In this document: piece after piece, positions 1 through 7,869 of the stretch
Layout: the number at the start of each line of letters is the position of its first letter
Numbering within the stretch: the stretch's first letter is position 1
The notes under the pieces: generated by a model
Database searches by the model: none
Told to the model about the DNA's origin: nothing
The model's input: only the letters and a program-made list of their open reading frames with translations
Translations under genes and position numbers: made by a program
Origin: Actinosynnema sp. ALI-1.44
Lineage (GTDB): Bacteria; Actinomycetota; Actinomycetes; Mycobacteriales; Pseudonocardiaceae
Length of the DNA: 64,000 bases
Direction: 5' to 3'
NCBI RefSeq assembly: GCF_001984155.1
Contig: NZ_MTQO01000053.1
Coordinates: forward strand, 248,001 to 312,000

Positions 1-1
1 G

Positions 2-1204
2 CTCGCACCTCTCGACGAGGACGTCCCCGGCGACGACCTGCTCGGCAAGTTGCACGAGGCGGTCGTCTCGGGCAACGCCACGATCGCCGAACTGGTCGAC
101 CAGGACCCGGACCTCGAGGGCATGGGCACGACGCTGACGGCGATCCTGTTCGGCGGCGGCAGGCTGGGCCTCGCCAACATCGGGGACTCCCGCACGTACC
201 TGTGGCGTGACGGGCAGTTCAACCAGATCACCAGGGACGACAGCTTCGTGCAGTCCCTGCTGGACGAAGGCCGCATCACGGCGGAGGAAGCGCTCACGCA
301 CCCGCAGCGTTCGCTGGTGTTGCGCGCACTGGTCGGCCACGAGGTGATCGAGCCGACCCTCCAGGTGCGTGAGACCAGGGCGGGCGACCGGTACCTGCTG
401 TGCTCGGACGGGCTGTCGGACGTGGTCGGCTTCGAGAAGCTGGCCGAGACGATCCAGATCGCCGACCGCCAGGCGTGCGCGGACAAGATGATCGAGCTCG
501 CCCTGCAGGGCGGCGGCCCGGACAACGTGACGGTCATCGTCGCCGACGTGGTCGAGGAGGAGCCCCAGGTCACACAGGCGTTCGACGCGTCGAGCAACCA
601 CCTGCAGCCGGTCGGCCCGACCACGTCACCGCCTCGGCAGCCGGTCGCGATGCCCACGCAGCAGCAGCCGCAGGCGACGCTGCAGCAACCGCCGCCGCCA
701 CCGCAGGAGAAGCCGAGGAAACGCGGCCGCAAGATCGCGATCATCGTGGCGTCGGCCTTGATCCTGCTGGCGCTCGCCGGTGCCGGGATCCGGTACCTCG
801 CCTACACCAACTACTACGTCGGTGTGGGCGAGGCCGGGGAGATCTCGGTCTTCCAGGGCGTCCGGGGGACGGTGCTGGGGGTGGAACTGCACCGGAAGGT
901 CGAGGGGTCGTGCGCGCCGGGGTCCGGTGCCTCGTGCAGCCCGCTGAAGGTCGACAGCCTCACCACGGCGAACCAGACCAAGGCCAACGAGGGGCTGCCG
1001 GTCAACGACCTGGAAGCGGCGCGCAGGACCATCTCGACGTGGCGCGACGAGAACCAGGCCGCCGACTGCCCCGAGCAGCCGACGCAACCCCCGACCAGCG
1101 GCTCCACCGCCCCGGCGGGTACGACGACCACTTCGACGGCCCCGGCGACCAACGTGCCGTCGTTCCCCGCGGGCGACACCCCGTCGCAGTCGCCGAACTG
1201 CTAG
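2..1204 (+). CDS. pstP: PP2C-family Ser/Thr phosphatase PstP, 5'-truncated by window edge
   Basis: Membrane-anchored metal-dependent phosphatase that reverses PknA/PknB-type phosphorylation. The frame is already open at base 2, so the start lies upstream; the TTG at 50 is internal. The 400-residue fragment keeps PP2C motifs: GMGTT near 40, GDSR at 61-64 (metal site), CSDGLSD near 140 and GGPDNVTVI near 180. A Pro/Gln-rich linker follows, then one membrane helix around 243-262 and an external domain beginning YYVG, which ends in a Thr/Ser/Pro-rich tail. This is the PstP layout. Its stop codon directly abuts the stop of convergent trpG, so the ftsW-pbpA-pknA-pknB genes that normally follow pstP in streptomycetes and mycobacteria are not here. 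Confidence 0.93.
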   Translation, partial: LAPLDEDVPGDDLLGKLHEAVVSGNATIAELVDQDPDLEGMGTTLTAILFGGGRLGLANIGDSRTYLWRDGQFNQITRDDSFVQSLLDEGRITAEEALTHPQRSLVLRALVGHEVIEPTLQVRETRAGDRYLLCSDGLSDVVGFEKLAETIQIADRQACADKMIELALQGGGPDNVTVIVADVVEEEPQVTQAFDASSNHLQPVGPTTSPPRQPVAMPTQQQPQATLQQPPPPPQEKPRKRGRKIAIIVASALILLALAGAGIRYLAYTNYYVGVGEAGEISVFQGVRGTVLGVELHRKVEGSCAPGSGASCSPLKVDSLTTANQTKANEGLPVNDLEAARRTISTWRDENQAADCPEQPTQPPTSGSTAPAGTTTTSTAPATNVPSFPAGDTPSQSPNC

Positions 1205-1846
1205 CTAGCGGAGGACTGCGGCCTCGGTCAGGGTCCGCATCCCCCGTTCCAGCTCGGCCACCTTGTTCTCCGCGACGGGGTGGCCGCACGCCGCCAGCCA
1301 GTTCGCCAGCATCCGGTGGCCGCCGTCGGTGAGCACCGACTCGGGGTGGAACTGGACGCCCTCGATCGGCAGCTCGCGGTGCCGCATCCCCATCACGATG
1401 CCGGTCTCGGTGCGCCCGGTGACCTCGAACTCGTCCGGGATGGTCTCCGGCAGGACGGTCAGCGAGTGGTAGCGCGTCGCGGTGAACGGGTCGGGCAGCC
1501 CGGCGAGCACACCGGCACCGGAGTGGTGGACCTGGCTGGTCTTGCCGTGCAGCAGCTCCGGCGCTCGGTCGACCGTGGCGCCCCACGCCACACCGATCGC
1601 CTGGTGCCCGAGGCACACGCCCAGGACGGGCACACGCCGGTCGGCGGCCTGCTTGATCAGCTCGATGCTGCGGCCCGCGCGCTCCGGTGTGCCGGGGCCG
1701 GGGCTGACCAGCACCCCGTCGAACCCGTCGAGCGCCAGTTCCGGCGAGTCGTTGCGGAGCACGGAGCACTCCGCGTCCAACTGGGCCAGGTACTGCACCA
1801 GGTTGTAGACGAAGCTGTCGTAGTTGTCGACCACCAGCACGCGCAT
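1205..1846 (-). CDS. trpG: Glutamine amidotransferase subunit of anthranilate/aminodeoxychorismate synthase
   Basis: Class I glutamine amidotransferase that supplies ammonia to a chorismate-using partner (TrpE or PabB). The full 213-residue length is normal. Visible motifs are the N-terminal VDNYDSF, the oxyanion-loop SPGPGTP at 48-54, the nucleophile Cys78 in GVCLGHQ, and His167/Glu169 in FHPES. The position next to pstP and crgA matches the trpG locus of other actinobacteria. No trpE or pabB is nearby, so whether it serves tryptophan, folate or both cannot be decided here. The start ATG at 1846 faces the divergent permease, 55 bp away. Confidence 0.93.
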   Translation of the reverse strand: MRVLVVDNYDSFVYNLVQYLAQLDAECSVLRNDSPELALDGFDGVLVSPGPGTPERAGRSIELIKQAADRRVPVLGVCLGHQAIGVAWGATVDRAPELLHGKTSQVHHSGAGVLAGLPDPFTATRYHSLTVLPETIPDEFEVTGRTETGIVMGMRHRELPIEGVQFHPESVLTDGGHRMLANWLAACGHPVAENKVAELERGMRTLTEAAVLR

Positions 1847-1901
1847 GCCGACATGCTATTCGGCCGCAACGCGACCAAGCGATTATGTTTCGATCGCTCA
1901 T

Positions 1902-3065
1902 GTGAGTGGGCAGCTCGCGCGTCGGCTGGGCACGGTCGACGCGACGACAATGGGCTTGGGGTCCATGCTCGGCGCGGGCGTCTTCGTGGCTTTCGCGCCC
2001 GCGGCGACGGCAGCGGGTTCCGGTCTGCTGGTCGCGTTGGTGATCGCGGCTTTCGTGGCGTACTGCAACGCCTCGTCGTCCGCCCGGCTGGCCGCCAGGT
2101 ACCCGCAGTCCGGCGGGACCTACGTCTACGGGCGGGAACGGCTCGGCCCGTGGTGGGGTTTCACGGCGGGCTGGGGTTTCGTGACGGGCAAGATCGCCAG
2201 TTGCGCGGCGATGGCGCTGACGTTCGCGTCGTACGTGGCGCCGGGTTACGAGAAACCTCTCGCGATCGCGGCGGTGCTCGCCCTGGCCGCGGTGAACTAC
2301 CGGGGGATCACCCGGACCGCGGCGCTGACCAGGATCCTGTTGGCCGTCGTGCTGGCGGTGCTGGTGGCGGTGGTGGTCATCGGCCTGCCCCACGCCACGT
2401 GGCAACCGGTCACCTGGGACGGTGTCGGGATCCTGCAGGCGTCCGGGCTGCTGTTCTTCGCGTTCGCGGGTTACGCGCGGATCGCGACGCTCGGCGAGGA
2501 GGTCCGCGATCCGCACCGCACGATCCCCCGCGCGATCCTCCTGGCACTGGCCATGGCGGTGGTGATCTACCTGGTCGTCGGCGCGACAGTGCTGGGTGTG
2601 CTGGGGCCGTCGCAGCTGGCCCAGTCGTCGGCTCCGCTCGCGCAGATCACGCCGTTGGCCAAAGCCGGTGCGGTGGCTGGAAGCCTGGGCGCGCTGCTCG
2701 CGTTGATCGCGGGTGTGGGGCGCACGGCGCTGGCAATGGCCCGTAACCACGACCTGCCGCCTTTCCTCGCTGCGGTGCACCCCAGGTTCTCGGTGCCGCA
2801 CAAGGCGGAGGTCGCCGCCGCGGTCGTCGTGTGCGGCCTGGTCCTCGCTTTCGACGTACGCGGCGCGATCGGCTTCTCGTCGTTCGGTGTGCTTGTGTAC
2901 TACGCGATCACCAACGCCTCGGCGTGGTCGATGAACCGGAGTCCGGTGGCGGTGGCCGGTCTGGTGGGCTGTGCCGTGCTGGTGGCGTTCCTGCCGGTCA
3001 GCTCGGTGCTGATCGGTTTGGCGGTGTTCGCGGTCGGCTGGGTGGTCCGAGCGGTCCGGCAATAA
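1902..3065 (+). CDS. APC-superfamily amino acid permease
   Basis: Integral membrane transporter of about 387 residues with roughly 11-12 hydrophobic helices. It opens with GLGSMLGAGVF, the glycine-rich helix-1 signature of amino acid-polyamine-organocation permeases, and carries FAFAGYARIATLGEEVRDPHRTI-type sequence in the middle, typical of the family's helix 6 and following loop. I chose the GTG at 1902 because the frame upstream reads into the 5' end of trpG and is not permease-like. No Shine-Dalgarno sequence is visible, so translation may be leaderless. The substrate cannot be told from sequence. The stop at 3063-3065 is one base from the first possible start of the next gene. Confidence 0.85.
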   Translation: MSGQLARRLGTVDATTMGLGSMLGAGVFVAFAPAATAAGSGLLVALVIAAFVAYCNASSSARLAARYPQSGGTYVYGRERLGPWWGFTAGWGFVTGKIASCAAMALTFASYVAPGYEKPLAIAAVLALAAVNYRGITRTAALTRILLAVVLAVLVAVVVIGLPHATWQPVTWDGVGILQASGLLFFAFAGYARIATLGEEVRDPHRTIPRAILLALAMAVVIYLVVGATVLGVLGPSQLAQSSAPLAQITPLAKAGAVAGSLGALLALIAGVGRTALAMARNHDLPPFLAAVHPRFSVPHKAEVAAAVVVCGLVLAFDVRGAIGFSSFGVLVYYAITNASAWSMNRSPVAVAGLVGCAVLVAFLPVSSVLIGLAVFAVGWVVRAVRQ

Positions 3066-3066
3066 A

Positions 3067-3780
3067 GTGGTGCGCCCGTACCACTTTGCCCGTACCCTGC
3101 CCGGTGTGCTGATCTTCGACGCGGACGACACCCTGTGGGAGAACAACGTCCTGTTCGAACGGGTGATCAACGACTTCCTGGACTGGCTGGCCCACCCCAC
3201 GATGGACCGGGCACAGCTGAGGCCGATCCTGGACGACATCGAGCGCGCGAACATCGCGACCGTCGGCTACGGCACGAAAGCGCTGCTGCGCAACCTCCAC
3301 GACACCTTCAAGCACCTCTACCAGCGCGACGTGTCCAGCGCGGAGAGCGAGCAGATCGAACAGCTGGCGGTGACGCTGATCAACCACCAGGTGGAACTGA
3401 TCCACGGCGTCCCGGAAACCCTCACGCAACTGGGCACGCGGCACGACCTGCTGATGCTGACCAAAGGCGCGACGGACGAACAACAGCGCAAGATCGACAA
3501 GTCGGGCCTGGCGCACCACTTCAAGAGCATCCACATCGTGCCCGAGAAGGACCCGGACACCTACCGGGCGCTCGCGAAGGAACTGGCACTCGACGTGGAC
3601 ACGACGTGGATGATCGGGAACTCCCCGAAGTCGGACATCCGTTCGTCCAGAGCGGCGGGGATGAAGGCGGTCTTCATCCCGAACGTGCACACGTGGATCC
3701 TGGAAGAGGAGGAGCTGGACCCGGCGGACGAGGGGATCCTGCACCTCGAACGCTTCACGGACCTGCTGAACCACTTCTGA
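3067..3780 (+). CDS. HAD-superfamily hydrolase
   Basis: Probable phosphatase of the haloacid dehalogenase superfamily. Motif I is FDADDTLWE (nucleophile Asp and acid/base Asp), motif II is MLTKGATD, a Lys follows in QQRKIDKSG, and motif IV is MIGNSPKSDI. A helical cap lies between motifs I and II, as in phosphoglycolate-phosphatase-like members. GTG codons at 3067, 3070 and 3106 are all possible starts; the one at 3106 sits immediately before motif I, so the extra N-terminal residues are uncertain. It probably shares a transcript with the permease just upstream. The substrate is unknown. Confidence 0.85.
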   Translation: MVRPYHFARTLPGVLIFDADDTLWENNVLFERVINDFLDWLAHPTMDRAQLRPILDDIERANIATVGYGTKALLRNLHDTFKHLYQRDVSSAESEQIEQLAVTLINHQVELIHGVPETLTQLGTRHDLLMLTKGATDEQQRKIDKSGLAHHFKSIHIVPEKDPDTYRALAKELALDVDTTWMIGNSPKSDIRSSRAAGMKAVFIPNVHTWILEEEELDPADEGILHLERFTDLLNHF

Positions 3781-3792
3781 AGCAGGGGACCG

Positions 3793-3951
3793 TCACTGCT
3801 CGGTGGTCACGTTGTTGAACCACAGCTTCGGTTCGAGCCACGGGAACACCACGAACAGCAGCAACGCGGCCACGCCGAGGATCAGGATCGTGGCGATGGT
3901 GATCCGCACCGCCAGTGGTCCGGGGAGCTTGCGCCAGATCCACCCGTACAT
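3793..3951 (-). CDS. 52-residue single-pass membrane protein coupled to sortase
   Basis: Small protein beginning [13 protein letters not shown], followed by one strong membrane helix (about residues 16-36) and a short tail rich in Trp and Asn. Its ATG overlaps the TGA of the sortase gene in a TGATG arrangement, which indicates translational coupling. The basic N-terminus and hydrophobic segment suggest an N-in topology. I do not recognise a named family. The tight linkage suggests it works with the sortase, for instance as an assembly partner, but this is inference. Confidence 0.75.
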   Translation of the reverse strand: MYGWIWRKLPGPLAVRITIATILILGVAALLLFVVFPWLEPKLWFNNVTTEQ

Positions 3952-4823
3952 CAGCTGTCCTCCAGCATCCCGGCCGGTGGTTGGCCGGGGTTGGCTGGGT
4001 TCTTGGCCACCTGCAGGGTCATCACAGCGTGCACGATGAGCCGCTGGGCGTCCGAGAATTTCGGGTGGCATGTGGTCAGCGTCAACAACGCCGCACCCGG
4101 CTTGGTGCCCGCAGGGGCGTAGGGCACCGGTGAGATGACCCCTCCTTGCGAGGGTTTCACGATGTCCCGGCCGAAGACCTTCGAGTAGTCGGCGCCGAGC
4201 ACGTTGACCTTCTGGCACTTGGGGCTCTTGGTCCGGACCGAGTCCCACTTCGGGGCCTCGTCCTCCTTGGGCAGCATCCGGTACTCGAACCAGCTGCCCT
4301 CGGTTTCGATCACGATTTTGTCACAGGATTGCAGCAGATCGAGGTCGTTGAAGGGGGCGCCTTTGCCGACCCTGTGCCCAGCGATCGCGAAGTTGCCGTG
4401 CTCACCCGGCAACGCGGTGCCCTTGTAGTGGCCCGGTCCGCTCTCCAGCGTCTTGTCGCTGGTGCCCTCGAGCACTGTGAAGTGAAAATCCGACCCGAAC
4501 TGGGGCATGTAGATCTTGGCGAAGCCCTTGCCGTCTTCCAGCTCGATCTTGTTGGTCCGTTCGCCGCCTTCGACGACGTCCGCACCGGGGTGTTGCCACT
4601 GGTCGTCGAGGGCGGCCGTGGCCTCGCGCTGCTTGCCCGCCGAGAAGAGGTCGGTGATGTACAGCTCGTAGACCACGAACAGCAGGACGACCATGCCCGC
4701 GGTGATCAGCAGTTCGCCGACGTTGCGGACCACGTTGCGGGCCCGGTCACCGGGCTCAGGCGGTCGGTCCCCCAGCTCGCCGTACAGGCGTCCCGAGTCG
4801 TAGTCACCCTCGTGAGTTCCCAC
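3951..4823 (-). CDS. Class E sortase
   Basis: Membrane-anchored transpeptidase that links surface proteins to the cell wall. The 290-residue protein has a cytoplasmic acidic N-terminus, a membrane helix at about 36-54, a linker, and a sortase fold with His150 (in AIAGHR), Cys252 (in TLTTCHP) and Arg261 (in AQRLIVH). The TLTTC box and the internal Cys pair around 166 and 203 are typical of actinobacterial class E enzymes, which prefer LAXTG-type signals. No substrate protein with a sorting signal is encoded nearby. It is divergent from crgA, with a strong inverted repeat in the shared promoter region. Confidence 0.92.
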   Translation of the reverse strand: MGTHEGDYDSGRLYGELGDRPPEPGDRARNVVRNVGELLITAGMVVLLFVVYELYITDLFSAGKQREATAALDDQWQHPGADVVEGGERTNKIELEDGKGFAKIYMPQFGSDFHFTVLEGTSDKTLESGPGHYKGTALPGEHGNFAIAGHRVGKGAPFNDLDLLQSCDKIVIETEGSWFEYRMLPKEDEAPKWDSVRTKSPKCQKVNVLGADYSKVFGRDIVKPSQGGVISPVPYAPAGTKPGAALLTLTTCHPKFSDAQRLIVHAVMTLQVAKNPANPGQPPAGMLEDS

Positions 4824-4875
4824 TCGTACTCCCCTGGTGGTTCGCGAGCCTTTTCGACTACGTTAACGTGTTCCC

Positions 4876-4909
4876 ACGGCGGCAGTTACGGACCTCCGTC
4901 TGCCGCCGT
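4876..4909. promoter_or_regulatory. Inverted repeat in sortase/crgA intergenic region
   Basis: Perfect 10-bp arms ACGGCGGCAG and CTGCCGCCGT flank a 14-base centre that itself contains ACGGA/TCCGT. Together they can form a stem of about 15 bp with a 2-base bulge. The element lies 31 bp before the crgA start and 52 bp before the sortase start, so it could be an operator or a leader hairpin. Confidence 0.5.
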
Positions 4910-4940
4910 ATACACACGCATAACGCCAGGCGAGGACACG

Positions 4941-5210
4941 ATGCCCAAGTCCAAGGTTCGCAAGAAGAGCGTCTACACGGCGCCCGCCAGCGATCGCCGT
5001 ACCCCGGTGAAGGTGCGTGGGGGCGGCCCTTCGCATCCGCTGTACATCGCGGTCATGCTCGGCGTGATGGTGATCGGTCTCGCGTGGCTGGTGGTCAACT
5101 ACATCGCCGGTCCGTCCATTCCGTTCATGAACGACCTGGGCAACTGGAACTTCGCGATCGGGTTCGCGCTGATGATCGGTGGTCTGCTGATGACCATGCG
5201 GTGGCGCTGA
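4941..5210 (+). CDS. crgA: Cell division protein CrgA
   Basis: 89-residue inner-membrane divisome protein. In streptomycetes it represses FtsZ-ring formation in aerial hyphae, and in mycobacteria it bridges FtsZ, PBPs and FtsI. The basic N-terminus starts [10 protein letters not shown]. It is followed by two membrane helices (about 34-55 and 68-84) with the conserved P.IPFM.DLGNWN loop between them. The ATG at 4941 is preceded by a good AGGCGAGGA ribosome site. Position beside the PH-domain gene and trpG is the canonical actinobacterial locus. Confidence 0.96.
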   Translation: MPKSKVRKKSVYTAPASDRRTPVKVRGGGPSHPLYIAVMLGVMVIGLAWLVVNYIAGPSIPFMNDLGNWNFAIGFALMIGGLLMTMRWR

Positions 5211-5297
5211 ACCGTGCTGTTCACTCGGTAGTGGGACCCCGGTTTCCACCCGTTCAGCCCAGCGTTACTGAACCACAAGGATGTAACTCATCCCCAG

Positions 5298-5319
5298 TGT
5301 GGACAACTCTTGTGGATAA
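5298..5319 (+). promoter_or_regulatory. Pair of DnaA boxes
   Basis: Two same-orientation DnaA-box matches, TGTGGACAA (5298-5306) and the perfect consensus TGTGGATAA (5311-5319), lie 4 bp apart just before the PH-domain gene. They are about 19 kb from oriC and could titrate DnaA or give DnaA control of the downstream gene. Confidence 0.6.
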
Positions 5320-5336
5320 GTAGGACGCATCGTCAC

Positions 5337-5747
5337 GTGACGTCACCAAAGACCCGTCTTGTCTGGTCACCGCCACCAGTCCTGGTCGCCCTCGGCTGGG
5401 TGGCGACGGTCGGCGGGGCCGTCTGGGCGGTGCTCTCCGACGACACCGCCGGACGCGTCCTCGTCGGCATGGCCGCGCTGGTCGCGGCCTTGCTCGCATT
5501 GCACGGCACGCTCGCCAGGCCGCGGCTCGCCGCGGACAGCAACGGCCTTGAGCTCCGCAAGCTGGCCGGCAGGCGGCAGTGGTCCTGGGCCGAAGTCAAC
5601 GTCCGGCTGGTCCGCACGCGCAGGCTCGGCCGCCAGGTGAGCACCCTGGAACTCGATGCCGAGGACGACCTGGTCGTCCTCGGCTGGATCGATCTCGGCA
5701 CGCCGCCTGAGGACGTCGCTGACGCCTTGCGCGAGCTACGCACGTAG
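5337..5747 (+). CDS. PH-domain (bacterial PH, Cfp6-like) membrane protein
   Basis: 136-residue protein with two adjacent membrane helices near the N-terminus (about 14-52) and a C-terminal bacterial PH-type domain beginning at RPRLAADSNGLELRKL, with the W.W.EV core WSWAEVNVRL. The arrangement resembles the conserved membrane protein at the mycobacterial crgA-ppiA locus (Rv0010c position) and low-molecular-weight antigen 6. The GTG at 5337 is preferred over the upstream in-frame ATG, which would add residues read from the DnaA-box region. The 3' end overlaps convergent rhomboid by 12 bp. Function unknown. Confidence 0.8.
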   Translation: MTSPKTRLVWSPPPVLVALGWVATVGGAVWAVLSDDTAGRVLVGMAALVAALLALHGTLARPRLAADSNGLELRKLAGRRQWSWAEVNVRLVRTRRLGRQVSTLELDAEDDLVVLGWIDLGTPPEDVADALRELRT

Positions 5748-6659
5748 CCGGTAGCAGCTGACCTGCGGGTAGTCGTAGGTGCACGTCGCCGGGCGGTCGA
5801 ACCCGCTGTCGCGGACGAACACAAGCCCGACCAGCAGGATCACCGCGCCGACGAAAGTCGCGATCTGCACCTTCGTCCGGATGCGCGCGGGCGGGTAGAG
5901 CAGCCCGAGCGCGACCAACCCGCCCGTGACCAGGCCACCGAGGTGCCCGAGCCACGAGATGTTCGGGAGGGTGAACGTGATCACCAGGTTCAGCCCGATG
6001 ACGCCGAGCGCGGGCGTGAGCGGCAGCTTCAGCCTGATCACCGCGACCGTGAGCGCGCCCATCAGCCCGAAGATCGCGCCTGACGCACCGACAGTGGGCA
6101 CGTAGTCCAGCACTGTGCCCGCCGAGGTCTGCACGAGCCGCTTGTAGTCGAAGATGAACACCGCGGTGCTGCCGCCGAGCAGCGACACCATGTAGAGCGC
6201 GGTGAACCGCATCCGGCCGAACAGCGCTTCCAGATCCCGGCCGAGGATGTACAGGCCGACCATGTTCACCACGAGGTGGATCGGCCCGGAGTGCAGGAAC
6301 CCGTTCGTGATCAGCCGCCACCAGTCGCCACCGGCGACCGCGGGCGTCCAGAGCTGACCGAGCTGCGACCAGTAGGACAGGTCATTGTCCCTGATGCTCT
6401 GCGCCTCGACGGCGGTCAGCACGAAGATCGCCACGTTGAGGACGATGAGGATCGGCGTGATCAGCGGCTTGGTGTTCAACTCCGCGCCCGCCACGGTCAC
6501 CGCACGCCGCTGCGTGCGCCTGCCCTCGTTCACGCAGTCGACGCACTGGTACCCGACCGAGGCCTCACGCAGGCACTCCGGACAGGCGGGCCGTTCACAC
6601 CGGACACAGCGCAGCCCCGTCGCCCGGTCCGGGTGCCGCACGCAGACCTGGTCAGTCAC
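5736..6659 (-). CDS. Rhomboid-family intramembrane serine protease with N-terminal zinc finger
   Basis: 307 residues. The N-terminus carries a B-box-like cysteine array (C6, C18, C21, C26, C29, C39, C42) that probably binds zinc. The membrane domain has the catalytic Ser193 in GASGAIFG and His239 in LGHLGG, with the conserved H128/N132 in HLVVNM, so the enzyme should be active. It cleaves membrane-embedded substrates, which are unknown here. Its start overlaps ppiA's stop by 8 bp, so ppiA and the rhomboid gene are one leftward operon. Confidence 0.93.
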   Translation of the reverse strand: MTDQVCVRHPDRATGLRCVRCERPACPECLREASVGYQCVDCVNEGRRTQRRAVTVAGAELNTKPLITPILIVLNVAIFVLTAVEAQSIRDNDLSYWSQLGQLWTPAVAGGDWWRLITNGFLHSGPIHLVVNMVGLYILGRDLEALFGRMRFTALYMVSLLGGSTAVFIFDYKRLVQTSAGTVLDYVPTVGASGAIFGLMGALTVAVIRLKLPLTPALGVIGLNLVITFTLPNISWLGHLGGLVTGGLVALGLLYPPARIRTKVQIATFVGAVILLVGLVFVRDSGFDRPATCTYDYPQVSCYRLRA

Positions 6660-7203
6660 GCGCGATGACCACGTGGTTGATCACCACGTCCTCGACCGGA
6701 CGGTCGTCGCCGTCGGTCGGGACACGGGAGATGGCGTCGACGACAGTGCGCGACTCCTGGTCGGCGACCTCGCCGAAGATCGTGTGCTTGAAGTTCAGGT
6801 GTGGCGTCGGCTTGACCGTGATGAAGAACTGGGAGCCGTTGGTGTTCGGCCTGCTGATGTTGGCCATGCCCAGCAGGTACGGCTTGTTGAACTGCAGTTC
6901 GGCGGTGAACTCGTCCGGCACGGTGAAGCCGGGACCGCCGAGACCGGTCCCGTCCGGGTCGCCGGTCTGGATCATGAAGCCGTCGATGATCCGGTGGACG
7001 AGGCACCCGTCGTAGTAAGGGCCGGACGTGCCGCCTTGTGCGTTCCGCGGCGAATACTCCTTCGTGCCCTCGGCGAGCCCGACGAAGCTCTTCACGGTTT
7101 TCGGGGCGTAATCAGGGAAAAGGGCCAGACGGATGTCACCGTGCGTAGTCTGCAGGGTGGCCGTCACCTTGATCCCGACGAGTGATTCGTTGCTGTCTGC
7201 CAC
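6652..7203 (-). CDS. ppiA: Peptidyl-prolyl cis-trans isomerase, cyclophilin type
   Basis: Cytosolic cyclophilin, 183 residues, which catalyses proline isomerisation during folding. The active-site string around 69-79 (VHRIIDGFMIQ) gives Arg71, Phe76 and Gln79; GSQFFITV and the downstream LNFKHTIFG are the other conserved blocks. No signal peptide is present. It sits where ppiA lies in the mycobacterial origin region, but here it is followed at once by the rhomboid gene, with an 8-bp overlap. Confidence 0.95.
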   Translation of the reverse strand: MADSNESLVGIKVTATLQTTHGDIRLALFPDYAPKTVKSFVGLAEGTKEYSPRNAQGGTSGPYYDGCLVHRIIDGFMIQTGDPDGTGLGGPGFTVPDEFTAELQFNKPYLLGMANISRPNTNGSQFFITVKPTPHLNFKHTIFGEVADQESRTVVDAISRVPTDGDDRPVEDVVINHVVIARD

Positions 7204-7305
7204 GCCTCAATCGTGCCATCCGAAGCGGGAACGGTTCGGAAGGGGCAGTATGGGGAACCTGTCTATCAGGAAACCACCCGCGACCCTATGACGAGGTGAA
7301 GGCAC

Positions 7306-7731
7306 ATGACTCGGGCCCCAGAGGCGGTGGACAAGGCCGTCGACGCGGTCCGCCGGGTTGAGCACAAGCTGGTCGAAAGCGCTGGGGACGTCGCGACCAA
7401 GACCCGCCGAACCCGCCGCAAGCTGGCCCGCAAGGCCAAGGCCACCAGCAAGGACCTGGCGAAGACCGCGAAGAAGGCCAAGCAGACGGCACAGCAGATG
7501 ACCGGCGTGGAGACCAAGCGTCGCCGCCGTTGGCCTTGGCTGATCGCGCTGCTCGTGGCCGCGGCGGGCGCCGCGGCAGTGGTCCGTTCGAAGGCGGCAG
7601 CGCGGCAGGAGGAAGAGGTCTTCACGCCGGAACCCCGCACCACGGAAGACGAGAAACCAGCCGACCAGGCCAAGCAGCAGGAAAACGGCCGCCCACAACC
7701 GGCGAAGACAACCACCCCGCGAAAGAGCTGA
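7306..7731 (+). CDS. Lys/Arg-rich single-pass membrane protein, unknown function
   Basis: 141 residues: a basic, Ala/Lys-rich amphipathic N-terminal half (about 1-72, likely coiled-coil), one membrane helix at about 77-95, then an acidic, Pro/Gln-rich tail. The ATG has a GAGGTGAAG ribosome site. The N-terminal half resembles lysine-rich histone-like or YtxH-like segments in composition only. I do not recognise the family. Confidence 0.7.
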   Translation: MTRAPEAVDKAVDAVRRVEHKLVESAGDVATKTRRTRRKLARKAKATSKDLAKTAKKAKQTAQQMTGVETKRRRRWPWLIALLVAAAGAAAVVRSKAAARQEEEVFTPEPRTTEDEKPADQAKQQENGRPQPAKTTTPRKS

Positions 7732-7745
7732 CCACTCGGCGAAAG

Positions 7746-7785
7746 CCCTGTTCCCCTCCTGGTACTCGGGCGGAGGGGAGCAGGG
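7746..7785. terminator. Hairpin between convergent genes
   Basis: 14-bp stem (left arm 7746-7759, right arm 7772-7785, one G-T pair) with a 12-base loop. It follows the stop at 7731 and precedes the convergent DUF2020 gene end at 7870. There is no long T-run, as is common in actinobacteria. Confidence 0.65.
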
Positions 7786-7869
7786 TTCCTGCTCGTCTTG
7801 AAAGACTGGAAATTCACCCGTTCGCCGCCACGAACGCAGCTGCCTCCCGACTGCGGTGACTCTGGGTTG

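Noticed and set aside
1002-3254. 750-codon minus-strand frame across trpG and the permease
   Set aside because: Arg/His-rich antisense; contradicts two clear genes.
5254-5499. Small minus-strand frame opposite the PH-domain gene
   Set aside because: Arg/Pro-rich shadow with no ribosome site.
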